A stretch of DNA of 64,000 nucleotides from Tessaracoccus lacteus. GTDB taxonomy: Bacteria; Actinomycetota; Actinomycetes; Propionibacteriales; Propionibacteriaceae. Of the stretch, positions 29,118 to 38,105 are shown in pieces (position 1 is the first letter of the stretch; the number at the start of each line of letters is the position of its first letter). The stretch is taken from NCBI RefSeq assembly GCF_029917005.1, contig NZ_CP123967.1:1674001-1738000 (forward strand), written 5' to 3'. The notes beneath the pieces are model-generated. The model did not search any database and was not told where the DNA came from. It saw nothing but the letters and a program-made list of their open reading frames with translations. A program made the translations under genes and the position numbers.

Positions 29118-30395
29118 GTGACCCACGCGCCACGGCGCCCAGCCTCGTCCGATCTGCCGATGATCGTGGCGCTGGTCAGCACCTTCCTAACCACCAGGAT
29201 CCTGATCGTCGCATCGCTGCGTCTCGAACAGGTGGCCTTCGTGGCCAACGACGTCTCGTACTACGGCTACTACCTCTGGAAGCTCCTCGAACAGGGCGAC
29301 ACGTCCGTCATGGTCGAGTATCCGGTGCCGGCCGTGTGGATCCTGCAGGGGCTCTACGCGCTCGGTGGTGGATGGCAGACCTGGACGCCCGTCTACGCCG
29401 TGTTCTTCCTCCTTCTCGACGCCGTCGTCGCCGTCACGTTCTACCGGCGAGGCAACGCGGGCGGGGCCTGGTTCTGGATCCTCTTCACGGGTGCCCAGGG
29501 CGGCATCCTGTGGTACCGCTTCGACCTCATCCCTGCCGCCCTTGTCGCGTGGGCCTGCCTGCTGGTCGCGAGGCGACCTGCGGTCGCGGGCGGGCTCGTC
29601 GGGCTCGGGGCCGCGATCAAGCTGTGGCCAGCGCTCCTGATCGGCCCCATGCTCGCCCCCGACCCGCGGCGCGGCTCCGCGCGGCGACGGCTGGTCGGCT
29701 TCCTTGTCGTCGGCGGTGCACTGGCGGCAGCGTCGCTCATCACCAGCGGGTGGGCCAGGTCTGCATCGCCGATCACCTGGCAGTCCGAGCGTGGCCTACA
29801 GATCGAGTCGGTCCCCGCGATGCCGCTGATGATCCTGCGGACATTCACCGACAACCCGTCGTGGAACGTGTTCCTCTCCGACTACAACGCTCTGGAACTC
29901 GAGGGTCCGGGGGTCGGCCTGATGCTGAAGGTGGCCACGGCGCTGACCGCGGCCACGATCCTCGCGACGGTGCTGCTGACCGTACGCCTGGTCCGCAACC
30001 TGCGGCGGGCTCCGCAGGCGGTGGTCGTCGAGGCAGTCCTGCTGGCGGTGCTGACGGTCGTGCTGGCCACGGTCATCTCGAACAAGACCCTCTCCCCGCA
30101 GTACATCTGCTGGCTCGGCGGGCCCGTCGCCGCCCTCCTCGTGCTGCGCACCAGCGGCTGGCTGCGCCGCCACGTTCTGGTGCTGGCCGTGTCGTTCGTC
30201 CTGGTGGGGGCCCTGACGCAGTTCGCGTACCCGTGGGGCGCCTACGGGATCATGGCCATCCCGCTGGGCTCCGGCCCGGAGACCTCGGTGCTGGTCCTGC
30301 GCAATCTCGCCCTGATTTCTCTTACCGCGTACACCGCGGGCCTGACGTGGCGGGCAAGCCGTTCACACGCTCCCGACCCGTCGGATTGTGGGTAA
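29118..30395 (+). CDS. GT87-like polyprenol-phosphate-mannose mannosyltransferase
   Basis: A 425-aa polytopic protein (about ten helices) of the GT87/DUF2029 family, which uses polyprenyl-phosphate mannose to extend lipomannan-type glycolipids. The family's VEYPVPAVW-type acidic loop, with D at FVANDVSYY and E in VEYP, and the YRFDLIPAALVA region, are visible. Substrate unproven. GTG 29118 follows GAGGAGGAAG. It lies between the tRNA and kgd and is not clearly in an operon. Confidence 0.75.
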   Translation: MTHAPRRPASSDLPMIVALVSTFLTTRILIVASLRLEQVAFVANDVSYYGYYLWKLLEQGDTSVMVEYPVPAVWILQGLYALGGGWQTWTPVYAVFFLLLDAVVAVTFYRRGNAGGAWFWILFTGAQGGILWYRFDLIPAALVAWACLLVARRPAVAGGLVGLGAAIKLWPALLIGPMLAPDPRRGSARRRLVGFLVVGGALAAASLITSGWARSASPITWQSERGLQIESVPAMPLMILRTFTDNPSWNVFLSDYNALELEGPGVGLMLKVATALTAATILATVLLTVRLVRNLRRAPQAVVVEAVLLAVLTVVLATVISNKTLSPQYICWLGGPVAALLVLRTSGWLRRHVLVLAVSFVLVGALTQFAYPWGAYGIMAIPLGSGPETSVLVLRNLALISLTAYTAGLTWRASRSHAPDPSDCG

Positions 30396-30449
30396 GCTGC
30401 CCGGGAAGCAGTCGCAGGAGCCTGCGTCTGACAATACGTAGAGGGGTTT

Positions 30450-33400
30450 GTGGCGTTTCCCATGTCAGCACCTGAGTCCAATGACGAGTTCGGGGCCAAC
30501 TCCTGGCTGATCGACGAGATGCGTGAGGCGTACCAGAGCGATCCGCAGTCCGTGGACGCCTCCTGGCGTGACTTCTTCGCCGCGGAGGCGGGCCAGGGTT
30601 CTGAGTCGACGCAGAAGGCCGCAGCATCCAGGCCGACGACCGCTCCGAAGCCGACGACCGCTCCGAAGCCGACGGCTGCCGCGAAGGCGACGCCCGCTGC
30701 GAAGCCCGCGCCCCAGGCCCCGAAGCCCGCGGCCGCCGCGCCGGCCCCCAAGGCCGCCCCGGAGGCGAAGCCCGAGCCGACCCGCCCGTCGGTCGAACCC
30801 GTGCAGAAGGGCGGCGAGGGCACCCCGACGAATCCCGGCAGCGGCGCCAACCTCTCTGCCAACGCGCCCAACCCGGCGCTGCGACCCGAGCCCGGCGACG
30901 CCACCCCGCGCCACACCGTCCTGCGCGGCGCCCCGATGCGCACCGCGAAGAATATGGACGCGTCCCTCACGGTCCCGACGGCGACCTCGGTGCGCGCCGT
31001 GCCGATGAAGCTCGTCATCGACCAGCGCACCCTCATCAACAACTTCCTGCGCACGTCCAAGGGCGGCAAGGTCTCCTTCACGCATCTCATCGGCTACGCG
31101 ATGGTGCAGGCCCTGAAGGCCATGCCCGACATGAACAACGCGTACGACGTGATCGACGGCAAGCCCAACCTCATCGAGAACCCCGCGATCAACCTCGGCA
31201 TCGCCATCGACCTGAAGAAGGGCGACACCCGCCAGCTGCTGGTCCCGAACATCAAGGGGTGCGAGCACCTCAGCTTCTCGCAGTTCTGGGCCGCCTACGA
31301 GCAGGTCGTCGCCAAGACCCGCGACGGCAGGCTGGAGGTCAGCGACTTCGCAGGCACCACCGCCTCCCTGACGAACCCGGGAGGCATCGGCACCAACCAC
31401 TCGGTCCCCCGCCTCATGAACGGCCAGGGCATGATCCTGGGCGTCGGCAACATCGACTACCCGGCCGAGTTCCAGGGCATGAGCCCCTCGAAGATGACCG
31501 ACCTTGCCGTCAGCAAGATCACGACGCTGACCAGCACCTACGACCACCGCGTCATCCAGGGCGCCACGTCCGGCGAGTTCCTGAAGAAGATGCACGGCCT
31601 CCTGCTCGGAGAGGACGGCTTCTACGACGCGATCTACGAGTCGCTGCGCATCCCCTACGAGCCGCTGCGCTGGGGCCCGGACATCTCCGCACACCGCGAT
31701 TCCCAGGTCTCCAAGACGGCCCGCGTGCTCGAACTGGTCAACGCGTACCGGACATTCGGGCACCTCGTCGCCGACGTCGACCCGCTGGAGTACCGGCAGC
31801 GCTCGCACGAGGACCTGCGGCTGGAGACGCACGGCCTCAGCCTGTGGGACCTCGACCGCGAGTTCGCCGTCGGCACCTTCGGAGCCCAGGAGCGGGTATA
31901 CCTCCCGCTGCGCGACATCATCTCGATCCTGCAGGACTCCTACTGCCGCACCATCGCGGTCGAGTACATGCACATCTCGGACCCGCGGCAGCGCAACTGG
32001 TTCCAGGAGCGCATGGAGGTGCCGCACGTCCCGCTGACGCACGAGGAGCACATGCACGCCCTCGACAAGCTCAACGAGGCCGAGGTCTTCGAGACCTTCC
32101 TGCAGACCAAGTTCGTCGGCCAGAAGCGCTTCTCTCTCGAGGGCGGCGAGTCCCTGATCGTGCTGCTCGACGAGATCGCACAGAAGGCCGCCGACGACTC
32201 GATCGACGAGGTCTGCATCGGCATGCCGCACCGCGGCCGCCTGAACGTGCTCGCCAACATCGTCGGCAAGAAGTACTCGCAGATCTTCCGCGAGTTCGAC
32301 GGCGTCATCGACGTCAGCGGCACTGGCGACGTGAAGTACCACCTAGGCGCGGAGGGCACGTTCGTCGCCAACTCTGGCGCGACCATCAAGGCCTCCGTGG
32401 CGGCGAACCCGTCGCACCTCGAGGCCGTCAACCCCGTCCTGCAGGGCATCACGCGCGCCAAGCAGGACGCGCTCGGTTCCGACGAACACCCCGTGCTCGC
32501 GATCACGCTGCACGGCGACGCCTCCTTCGCCGGCCAGGGCGTCGTCTACGAGACGATGCAGATGAGCCAGCTGCGGGGCTACAAGACCGGCGGCACGATC
32601 CACGTCGTCGTCAACAACCAGGTCGGCTTCACCACCGCGCCGACCGAGTCAAGGTCGTCGACCTACTGCACCGACGTCGCCAAGGCCATCGGCGCCCCGG
32701 TGCTGCACGTCAACGGCGACGACCCCGACTCATGTGTGCGGGCCGCCCGACTGGCCTTCGAGTACCGCCAGCGCTTCGGTCGCGACGTCGTCATCGACCT
32801 CGTGTGCTACCGCCGCCGCGGCCACAACGAGGGCGACGACCCGAGCTTCACGCAGCCGAACATGTACGACCTGATCGAGCAGAAGCGCTCGACGCGGCGC
32901 CTGTACACCGAGTCACTCATCGGTCGTGGCGACATCTCCATGACGGATGCCGAAGACGTGATGAACCGCTTCCGCGACCGCCTGGAGCACGTGTTCCGGG
33001 AGGTCAGGCAGGCCGAGGCGAACGGGGAGGACGACGACTACCGTCGCGTTCCCTACTACCCCACCAAGCCGGCCGAGCGGCTGACCGAGATCACCGACGA
33101 GATGCTGCAGGCCATCGCCTCGGTGCACACGCAGTTCCCGGACGGGTTCACGGTGCATCCCAAGGTCAAGCCTCAGCTGGAGCGCCGCGCCAAGGCGATC
33201 CTGAACGGGCCGATCGACTGGGCAACGGCCGAGATGATCGCGCTGGGGTCGCTGCTGATGGAGGGTCGCCCGGTCCGCATGGCCGGGCAGGACACGCGAC
33301 GAGGCACGTTCTCGCAGCGCTTCGGCGCCATCGTCGACCGGGTCACCAACGAGTCGTGGGTCCCGCTGAAGCACCTCACGCAGGACCAGGCGAGCTTCGA

Positions 33401-34256
33401 GATCTGGGACTCCCTGCTCAGCGAGTACGCGGGGCTCGGGTTCGAGTACGGCTACTCCGTCGCCCGACCCGAGGCGCTGGTGCTGTGGGAAGCGCAGTTC
33501 GGCGACTTCGTCAACGGCGCGCAGATCATCTCGGACGAGTTCGTCGCGGCCGGCAACGCGAAGTGGACCCAGAAGTCCGGCGTCGTGCTTCTCCTGCCGC
33601 ACGGCTACGAGGGCCAGGGGCCCGACCACAGCTCCGCGCGCATCGAGCGCTGGCTGCAGCTCTGCGCCGAGGATGCCCTGGCGGTGTGCCAGCCCTCGAC
33701 CCCGGCCAGCTACTTCCACCTGCTGCGTCAGCACGCCTACGTCAACTACCACCGGCCGGTGATCATCGCCACGCCGAAGTCGATGCTGCGTAACAAGCAC
33801 GCCATGTCGATGCCGCAGGACTTCACTTCCGGGTCCTGGCAGCCCGCCCTCGACGACCCGACCATCACGGACCCGTCGAGGGTTGAGAGGCTGGTGCTCT
33901 GCTCCGGCAAGGTCCGTTGGGACCTTGCCGCGGCGCGCGAGGCGAAGGGGCTCGACGGCACGGTGGCGATCGTGTCGCTGGAGAGGCTGTACCCGCTCCC
34001 GACAGACGCGCTCGCCCGGATCCTCGAGCGCTACCGTCACGTCACGGACGTGAGGTATGTGCAGGACGAGCCCGCCAACCAGGGCGCCTGGTCCTTCCTG
34101 TCCCAGCACCTCGCCGCGGACCTGAAGCATGTGCTGCCCGACTACCAGCTGACCATGCAGCCGGTGACGCGCCCCGCGTCGTCCGCGCCGTCCGTGGGCT
34201 CGCTGAAGGTTCACAAGGTCCAGGAGGAGGCGCTGCTGACCGCGGCGCTAGGCTGA
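30450..34256 (+). CDS. kgd: Multifunctional 2-oxoglutarate decarboxylase/dehydrogenase (Kgd)
   Basis: Actinobacterial fusion that acts as E1 of 2-oxoglutarate dehydrogenase, carries an E2 succinyltransferase domain, and can decarboxylate 2-oxoglutarate to succinic semialdehyde. The 1268-aa protein has an N-terminal helix (SWLIDEMREAYQSDP), a Lys/Pro/Ala linker (about 45-115), the E2 acyltransferase core with catalytic His in DHRVIQG (about 364), and the thiamin-diphosphate E1 part with GMPHRGRLNVL (about 591), HGDASFAGQG (about 687) and the C-terminal transketolase-like domains. No lipoyl domain is present, as in the family. GTG 30450 follows AGAGGGG; ATG 30465 (MSAPESND) is an alternative. 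Confidence 0.97.
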   Translation: MAFPMSAPESNDEFGANSWLIDEMREAYQSDPQSVDASWRDFFAAEAGQGSESTQKAAASRPTTAPKPTTAPKPTAAAKATPAAKPAPQAPKPAAAAPAPKAAPEAKPEPTRPSVEPVQKGGEGTPTNPGSGANLSANAPNPALRPEPGDATPRHTVLRGAPMRTAKNMDASLTVPTATSVRAVPMKLVIDQRTLINNFLRTSKGGKVSFTHLIGYAMVQALKAMPDMNNAYDVIDGKPNLIENPAINLGIAIDLKKGDTRQLLVPNIKGCEHLSFSQFWAAYEQVVAKTRDGRLEVSDFAGTTASLTNPGGIGTNHSVPRLMNGQGMILGVGNIDYPAEFQGMSPSKMTDLAVSKITTLTSTYDHRVIQGATSGEFLKKMHGLLLGEDGFYDAIYESLRIPYEPLRWGPDISAHRDSQVSKTARVLELVNAYRTFGHLVADVDPLEYRQRSHEDLRLETHGLSLWDLDREFAVGTFGAQERVYLPLRDIISILQDSYCRTIAVEYMHISDPRQRNWFQERMEVPHVPLTHEEHMHALDKLNEAEVFETFLQTKFVGQKRFSLEGGESLIVLLDEIAQKAADDSIDEVCIGMPHRGRLNVLANIVGKKYSQIFREFDGVIDVSGTGDVKYHLGAEGTFVANSGATIKASVAANPSHLEAVNPVLQGITRAKQDALGSDEHPVLAITLHGDASFAGQGVVYETMQMSQLRGYKTGGTIHVVVNNQVGFTTAPTESRSSTYCTDVAKAIGAPVLHVNGDDPDSCVRAARLAFEYRQRFGRDVVIDLVCYRRRGHNEGDDPSFTQPNMYDLIEQKRSTRRLYTESLIGRGDISMTDAEDVMNRFRDRLEHVFREVRQAEANGEDDDYRRVPYYPTKPAERLTEITDEMLQAIASVHTQFPDGFTVHPKVKPQLERRAKAILNGPIDWATAEMIALGSLLMEGRPVRMAGQDTRRGTFSQRFGAIVDRVTNESWVPLKHLTQDQASFEIWDSLLSEYAGLGFEYGYSVARPEALVLWEAQFGDFVNGAQIISDEFVAAGNAKWTQKSGVVLLLPHGYEGQGPDHSSARIERWLQLCAEDALAVCQPSTPASYFHLLRQHAYVNYHRPVIIATPKSMLRNKHAMSMPQDFTSGSWQPALDDPTITDPSRVERLVLCSGKVRWDLAAAREAKGLDGTVAIVSLERLYPLPTDALARILERYRHVTDVRYVQDEPANQGAWSFLSQHLAADLKHVLPDYQLTMQPVTRPASSAPSVGSLKVHKVQEEALLTAALG
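30633..30674 (+). repeat. 18-bp tandem repeat in the kgd linker
   Basis: CCGACGACCGCTCCGAAG occurs twice (30633-30650, 30651-30668) and then partially, encoding repeated PTTAPK units in the flexible linker. In-frame length variation between strains would be tolerated. Confidence 0.6.
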
Positions 34257-34261
34257 CCTCC

Positions 34262-34438
34262 ATGTACTTCACTGATCGCGGGCTCGAAGAGCTCATCGAC
34301 CGGCGGGGCCAGGAGGAGATCACCTTCGAGTGGCTGGCCGACCAGCTGCGCACCTTCGTCGACCTCAATCCCGACTTCGAGACCCCCGTCGAGAGGCTTG
34401 CCTCCTGGCTTGCCCGACTCGACGACGAGGAGGACTGA
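34262..34438 (+). CDS. DUF6104 family small protein
   Basis: A 58-aa acidic protein (MYFTDRGLEELIDRRGQ...ARLDDEED), a known conserved small protein found after kgd in actinobacteria such as Streptomyces. It has no known function and no transmembrane segment. It begins 5 nt after the kgd stop and its stop overlaps the galK ATG, so it is translationally coupled to both neighbours. A role with Kgd or the acidic-tail protein pool is speculation. Confidence 0.85.
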   Translation: MYFTDRGLEELIDRRGQEEITFEWLADQLRTFVDLNPDFETPVERLASWLARLDDEED

Positions 34439-35580
34439 TGAGCGGATACGACGCGATCGTCGACAGGTACCGCGGCGTCACGGGAGAGGCCCCCGAGGGG
34501 CTCTGGTACGCGCCGGGCAGGGTCAACCTGATCGGGGAGCACACCGACTACAACGACGGCTTCGTGCTGCCGTTCGCCCTCGAGCGGAAGGCCGTCGTGG
34601 CGGCCGGTCGCCGCGTCGACGGCAGGCTGCGGCTGCTCTCGCTCGAGCTCGACGAGGACGTGGACCTCGCGTTGTCAGACCTGGCGCCCGGCCAGGAGGG
34701 CTGGTCGGCCTACCTCGCGGGCGTCGTGTGGGCGCTGCGTGAGGCCGGGCACGACGTCGGGGGCGCAACCCTGGTGCTCACGTCCGATGTCCCGCTGGGC
34801 GCCGGCCTGTCGAGCTCCGCGGCCATCGAGTGCGCCGTCGTGGCCGCCTACTGCGATCTCTACGGGCTGGACATCGCCCCCATCGACCGGGCGAAGCTGG
34901 CCCGCGTCGCCGAGAACGCCTACGTCGGCGCGCCGACCGGGCTCCTCGACCAGGCCGCCAGCACCCTGTGCCAGGCGGAGGCCGGGCTGTTCCTCGACTG
35001 CCGCTCCCTCGAGACCGAGGTCGTGCCGCTGCCGATGGCGGAGCAGGGCTACGAGATGCTCGTGCTGGACACGAAGACGCCGCACAGCCACGTCGACGGC
35101 GAGTACGGCACCCGCCGCGCGACCTGCGAGGAGGCCGCCCGCCTGCTGGGGGTCCCCGCGCTGCGCGACGTGACGGACCTCGACGCGGCGCTGGCCAGGC
35201 TGGACGACGAGACCATGCGCCGCCGCGTGCGCCACGTGGTCACGGAGGATGAGCGGGTTCTCAGGGCCCTCGAGGTGGGCCGCTCCGGCGATCTCGCCGG
35301 CCTCGCGCCGCTGCTGACGGCCTCACACGCATCCATGCGCGACGACTACGAGATCACCGTCCCCACCGTCGACCTGGCAGTGGAGACCGCACTGTCGGCC
35401 GGGGCGCTCGGCGCCCGGATGACCGGCGGCGGGTTCGGGGGCTGCATCATCGCGCTGACGCACGCCGGTGAGGCCGACGGGATCGGCAGGGCCATCGCGA
35501 GGTCGTTCGCCGAGGCCGGCTACGCCACCCCCGAGTGGTTCACCGCTGTTCCCGCCCAGGGCGCCGGCCGCCTGGCGTGA
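34438..35580 (+). CDS. galK: Galactokinase
   Basis: Phosphorylates galactose to galactose-1-phosphate. The 380-aa GHMP kinase has the GalK signature GRVNLIGEHTDYNDGFVLP, the ATP loop PLGAGLSSSAAIE, and GARMTGGGFGGC at the C-terminal motif. No galT or galE is beside it, so the rest of the Leloir pathway must lie elsewhere. The ATG overlaps the DUF6104 stop by 1 nt. Confidence 0.95.
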   Translation: MSGYDAIVDRYRGVTGEAPEGLWYAPGRVNLIGEHTDYNDGFVLPFALERKAVVAAGRRVDGRLRLLSLELDEDVDLALSDLAPGQEGWSAYLAGVVWALREAGHDVGGATLVLTSDVPLGAGLSSSAAIECAVVAAYCDLYGLDIAPIDRAKLARVAENAYVGAPTGLLDQAASTLCQAEAGLFLDCRSLETEVVPLPMAEQGYEMLVLDTKTPHSHVDGEYGTRRATCEEAARLLGVPALRDVTDLDAALARLDDETMRRRVRHVVTEDERVLRALEVGRSGDLAGLAPLLTASHASMRDDYEITVPTVDLAVETALSAGALGARMTGGGFGGCIIALTHAGEADGIGRAIARSFAEAGYATPEWFTAVPAQGAGRLA

Positions 35581-35586
35581 GCGGCC

Positions 35587-35979
35587 TCAGGCGTTCTGCC
35601 TGACCGCCTTGTCGAGCTCGCCCCTGGTCACTGACAGCACCGAGGTGACCAGGGTTGCGAGCGCGAAGGGCGCGAGCAACAGCGAACCGATCAGCTGCGC
35701 AGTGTCCCCCGCGGTCATGAAGCTGCCGAGGACGCACACATGCAGCAGCGAGCTCGCGACCACCAGGCCCAGAGCGAAGGTCCCTCCCCTTGACACCCGC
35801 CACGCGAGCAGCAGCTGCACGAGGCCGTAGCCGGTCAGCCAGAGCCCGAAGCCCAGTGCAAGCCAGTTCCGGCCGGCCGCCCACGACGCGATCCCGATGC
35901 CGATCATCACGAGCCCCGCGAGGACGGTGAGCGCCACGGCGGTGGCGGGAAGGGGACGGCGCAGCACGGGGGTCACCAC
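35587..35979 (-). CDS. Small four-helix membrane protein, unknown
   Basis: A 130-aa hydrophobic protein with four predicted helices (about 10-29, 33-53, 62-86 and 91-112), basic ends, and a charged C-terminus (TRGELDKAVRQNA). No family is recognised. It converges on galK with a 6-nt gap. Adjacent GTG codons at 35979 and 35976 are possible starts; no clear Shine-Dalgarno. Confidence 0.6.
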   Translation of the reverse strand: MVTPVLRRPLPATAVALTVLAGLVMIGIGIASWAAGRNWLALGFGLWLTGYGLVQLLLAWRVSRGGTFALGLVVASSLLHVCVLGSFMTAGDTAQLIGSLLLAPFALATLVTSVLSVTRGELDKAVRQNA

Positions 35980-36069
35980 GCCAGAGTGCCAAACGCATCC
36001 GAGTCCTTCAAGCCCCTTGGGGTGCGCTGGTACCGTTGGGTTCATTGACAAGAAAGCCCGCCGGGACCA

Positions 36070-36099
36070 TTGCGCACCAGCCCCGCTAGGGGGTAGCCT
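36070..36099 (+). promoter_or_regulatory. Likely whiB1 promoter
   Basis: TTGCGC (36070-36075), an 18-nt spacer and TAGCCT (36094-36099). It implies a leader of about 55 nt before the ATG at 36160. Confidence 0.4.
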
Positions 36100-36159
36100 G
36101 CTTTGGTTTGCGGCCGCTGGTCGTTTCATCCCCCGTACAGCTATCGAAGGAGAACACCT

Positions 36160-36411
36160 ATGGATTGGCGCCACAAGGCCGCCTGCCTCACTGAGGATCC
36201 GGAGTTGTTCTTCCCTGTCGGCAACACTGGCCCCGCGCTCGCCCAGATCGAGGAGGCCAAGAAGATCTGCATGCGCTGTGTCGTGCGCGAGCAGTGCCTC
36301 GCGTGGGCACTGGAGGCCGGCCAGGACCATGGAGTATGGGGCGGCCTGAGCGAGGACGAGCGACGCGCCATCAAGCGCCGCGCCGCCCGCTCCCGCCTGC
36401 GCAACTCCTGA
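36160..36411 (+). CDS. whiB1: Transcriptional regulator WhiB1
   Basis: Iron-sulfur DNA-binding regulator, 83 aa. The four cluster ligands are C9, C37, C40 and C46 (CxxC at 37-40), followed by GVWGG and a basic DNA-binding tail. N-terminal MDWRHKAACL and ELFFPVGN match M. tuberculosis WhiB1, an essential nitric-oxide-responsive regulator. Good GAAGGAG Shine-Dalgarno. It converges on pdtaS with 6 nt between stops, as in M. tuberculosis. Confidence 0.96.
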   Translation: MDWRHKAACLTEDPELFFPVGNTGPALAQIEEAKKICMRCVVREQCLAWALEAGQDHGVWGGLSEDERRAIKRRAARSRLRNS

Positions 36412-36417
36412 CCCCGG

Positions 36418-37860
36418 CTACTTCTCCGGCACCCGCAGCTCGATCCGGGCGACCGTACCCGGCCCGTCCGTCCGGTTGGTGAGACTCAGCTTCCCGTCCA
36501 GGTCCTTGATGAGAGTCGAGATAATCGACAGCCCGAGCGAGCTCTGCCTGCCGAGCTTGAATCCCTCGGGGAGGCCGACCCCCTGATCGCGGATCTCGAT
36601 CGACAGCCTGCTGCCGACGCGTTCCGGTACCACCTCGACGCGACCCGAGGCGCTGGCGTGGCCGTGCTCGATCGCGTTCTGGCACAGCTCGGTGATCACC
36701 ATCGACAGGGACGTCGCCATCGCGGCCGGCACCACTCCGAAGGTGCCGATCCGCTCGGCCCGCACCGTCCCGGTCGAGGCCGCCAGGTCGCCGACCATCC
36801 GCAGGATCTTGTCGCACACCTCGTCAAAGGCAACCTCCTCGACCAGCGAGTAGCTCAGCGTCTCGTGCACCATCGCGATGGACCGCACCCGTCGCATGGC
36901 GTCGCGCAGGGCCTCCTTGCCCTCCTCGGACTCGAGCCTGCGTGATTGCATGCGCAGCAGCGCCGCAACCGTCTGCAGGTTGTTCTTCACCCTGTGGTGG
37001 ATTTCACGGATGGTCGCGTCCTTGGTGACGAGCATCCGGTCGCGCCTGCGCAGATCCGTCGTGTCGCGACACAGCACGAGCATGCCCTCGCTGGTCCGGT
37101 CCCCCCACAGCGGCAGGAGCATGAACCGCATCGACGTGCCGCGCAGCCCGACGACGTCGAACTCGAGGCTCAGCCTGCCGTCGATCTCGGCCCCCACGGT
37201 CTGCCCGACCTGCTCGACGCCCTGCCGGAGCACGCGGATCAGGTCGCGGAACTTCTCGCCCTCGATGTCGCCGACCGCCCCGAGGCGGCGGAACCCGGTG
37301 ACGGCGTTCGGGCTGGCGTACGAGACGGTCCCGTTCGGCTGGACCCGCACGACACCGTCGGCTGCGCGCGGGGCGAGCGCCTTGTCGGAGGGTGGCACCA
37401 GCGGGAACTCGCCGCGCATGAGCATCCGGGTGAGGATGTCCGCGATCTGCAGCGAGTTCTCCTCGAACGCGCCGTTGGCGCGCATGCCCATCTGGTTCGT
37501 GTGCCGCTCGACCACCGCGATGGGTCGCCCGTGCCGAAGCACCGGCACCGCCCACACGTCGACCGGGATGCCCGCGCTGAGCTGGTTGTCGCCGGTCTCG
37601 GCGATCTCGCCGGTCATGAACGCGACCGTCACCTGGTGCTCGACGTCGAACTCGATCCGCTCGCCGACGATGTCCTCCTCGAGCGCCGTCGGGCCGGTCA
37701 CCGGGCGCACCTGGGCCACGCACTCGAACACCTCGCCGGCCTCGTCGAGGGCCTTCCACAGCACCAGGTCGGAGAAACTCAGGTCGGCCAGCAGACTCCA
37801 CTGCGAGACGAAGCCGTCCAGCCACTCGTCGTCGGTCATCTGGTCCACGTCGCGCGCCAT
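36418..37860 (-). CDS. pdtaS: PdtaS-like sensor histidine kinase
   Basis: A 480-aa cytosolic sensor kinase: N-terminal GAF-like domain (about 1-150), PAS domain (about 165-280), HisKA_2 dimerisation helix EIHHRVKNNLQTVAALLRMQ with the phosphorylatable His near 286, and a HATPase_c domain (about 360-480). This matches M. tuberculosis PdtaS, which partners the RNA-binding antiterminator PdtaR; no pdtaR is seen in this window. Start ATG 37860 follows a promoter-like region. Confidence 0.9.
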   Translation of the reverse strand: MARDVDQMTDDEWLDGFVSQWSLLADLSFSDLVLWKALDEAGEVFECVAQVRPVTGPTALEEDIVGERIEFDVEHQVTVAFMTGEIAETGDNQLSAGIPVDVWAVPVLRHGRPIAVVERHTNQMGMRANGAFEENSLQIADILTRMLMRGEFPLVPPSDKALAPRAADGVVRVQPNGTVSYASPNAVTGFRRLGAVGDIEGEKFRDLIRVLRQGVEQVGQTVGAEIDGRLSLEFDVVGLRGTSMRFMLLPLWGDRTSEGMLVLCRDTTDLRRRDRMLVTKDATIREIHHRVKNNLQTVAALLRMQSRRLESEEGKEALRDAMRRVRSIAMVHETLSYSLVEEVAFDEVCDKILRMVGDLAASTGTVRAERIGTFGVVPAAMATSLSMVITELCQNAIEHGHASASGRVEVVPERVGSRLSIEIRDQGVGLPEGFKLGRQSSLGLSIISTLIKDLDGKLSLTNRTDGPGTVARIELRVPEK

Positions 37861-37961
37861 GGGGTCACTCTGCCAGATGGCGCGAGGTGCTCGCGCTTTC
37901 TCCCTCACGCGTGGATCTGGCACAATGTGGTGTCGCATAGTCATCCAGACGAGGAGTCACC

Positions 37962-38036
37962 ATGGGTAAGACCGGTCGTAAGCGCCGCGCCCGTCGCAGG
38001 AACAAGGCGAACCACGGCAAGCGTCCCAACGCCTGA
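37962..38036 (+). CDS. 50S ribosomal protein bL37
   Basis: A 24-aa highly basic peptide (MGKTGRKRRARRRNK, then ANHGKRPNA). The C-terminal KANHGKRPNA matches actinobacterial bL37, first seen in mycobacterial ribosome structures. It has a GAGGAG Shine-Dalgarno and a terminator 28 nt after the stop. It is short enough to be missed by most gene callers. Confidence 0.9.
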   Translation: MGKTGRKRRARRRNKANHGKRPNA

Positions 38037-38063
38037 GCCGCGCGCCGTCCCCGACGGACTGTC

Positions 38064-38088
38064 AAGCCCCCGCTGGTAGCGGGGGCTT
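38064..38088 (+). terminator. bL37 terminator
   Basis: AAGCCCCCGC/GCGGGGGCTT, 10-bp stem and 5-nt loop, followed by TTG. It also faces the end of the toxin gene and may be bidirectional. Confidence 0.8.
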
Positions 38089-38105
38089 TGTCATGCCCCG
38101 AGACC

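Noticed and set aside
28886-29248. 5' extension of lysA by about 120 codons
   Set aside because: It runs antisense through the tRNA-Arg gene, giving the well-known tRNA-derived REDSNLGSR artefact.
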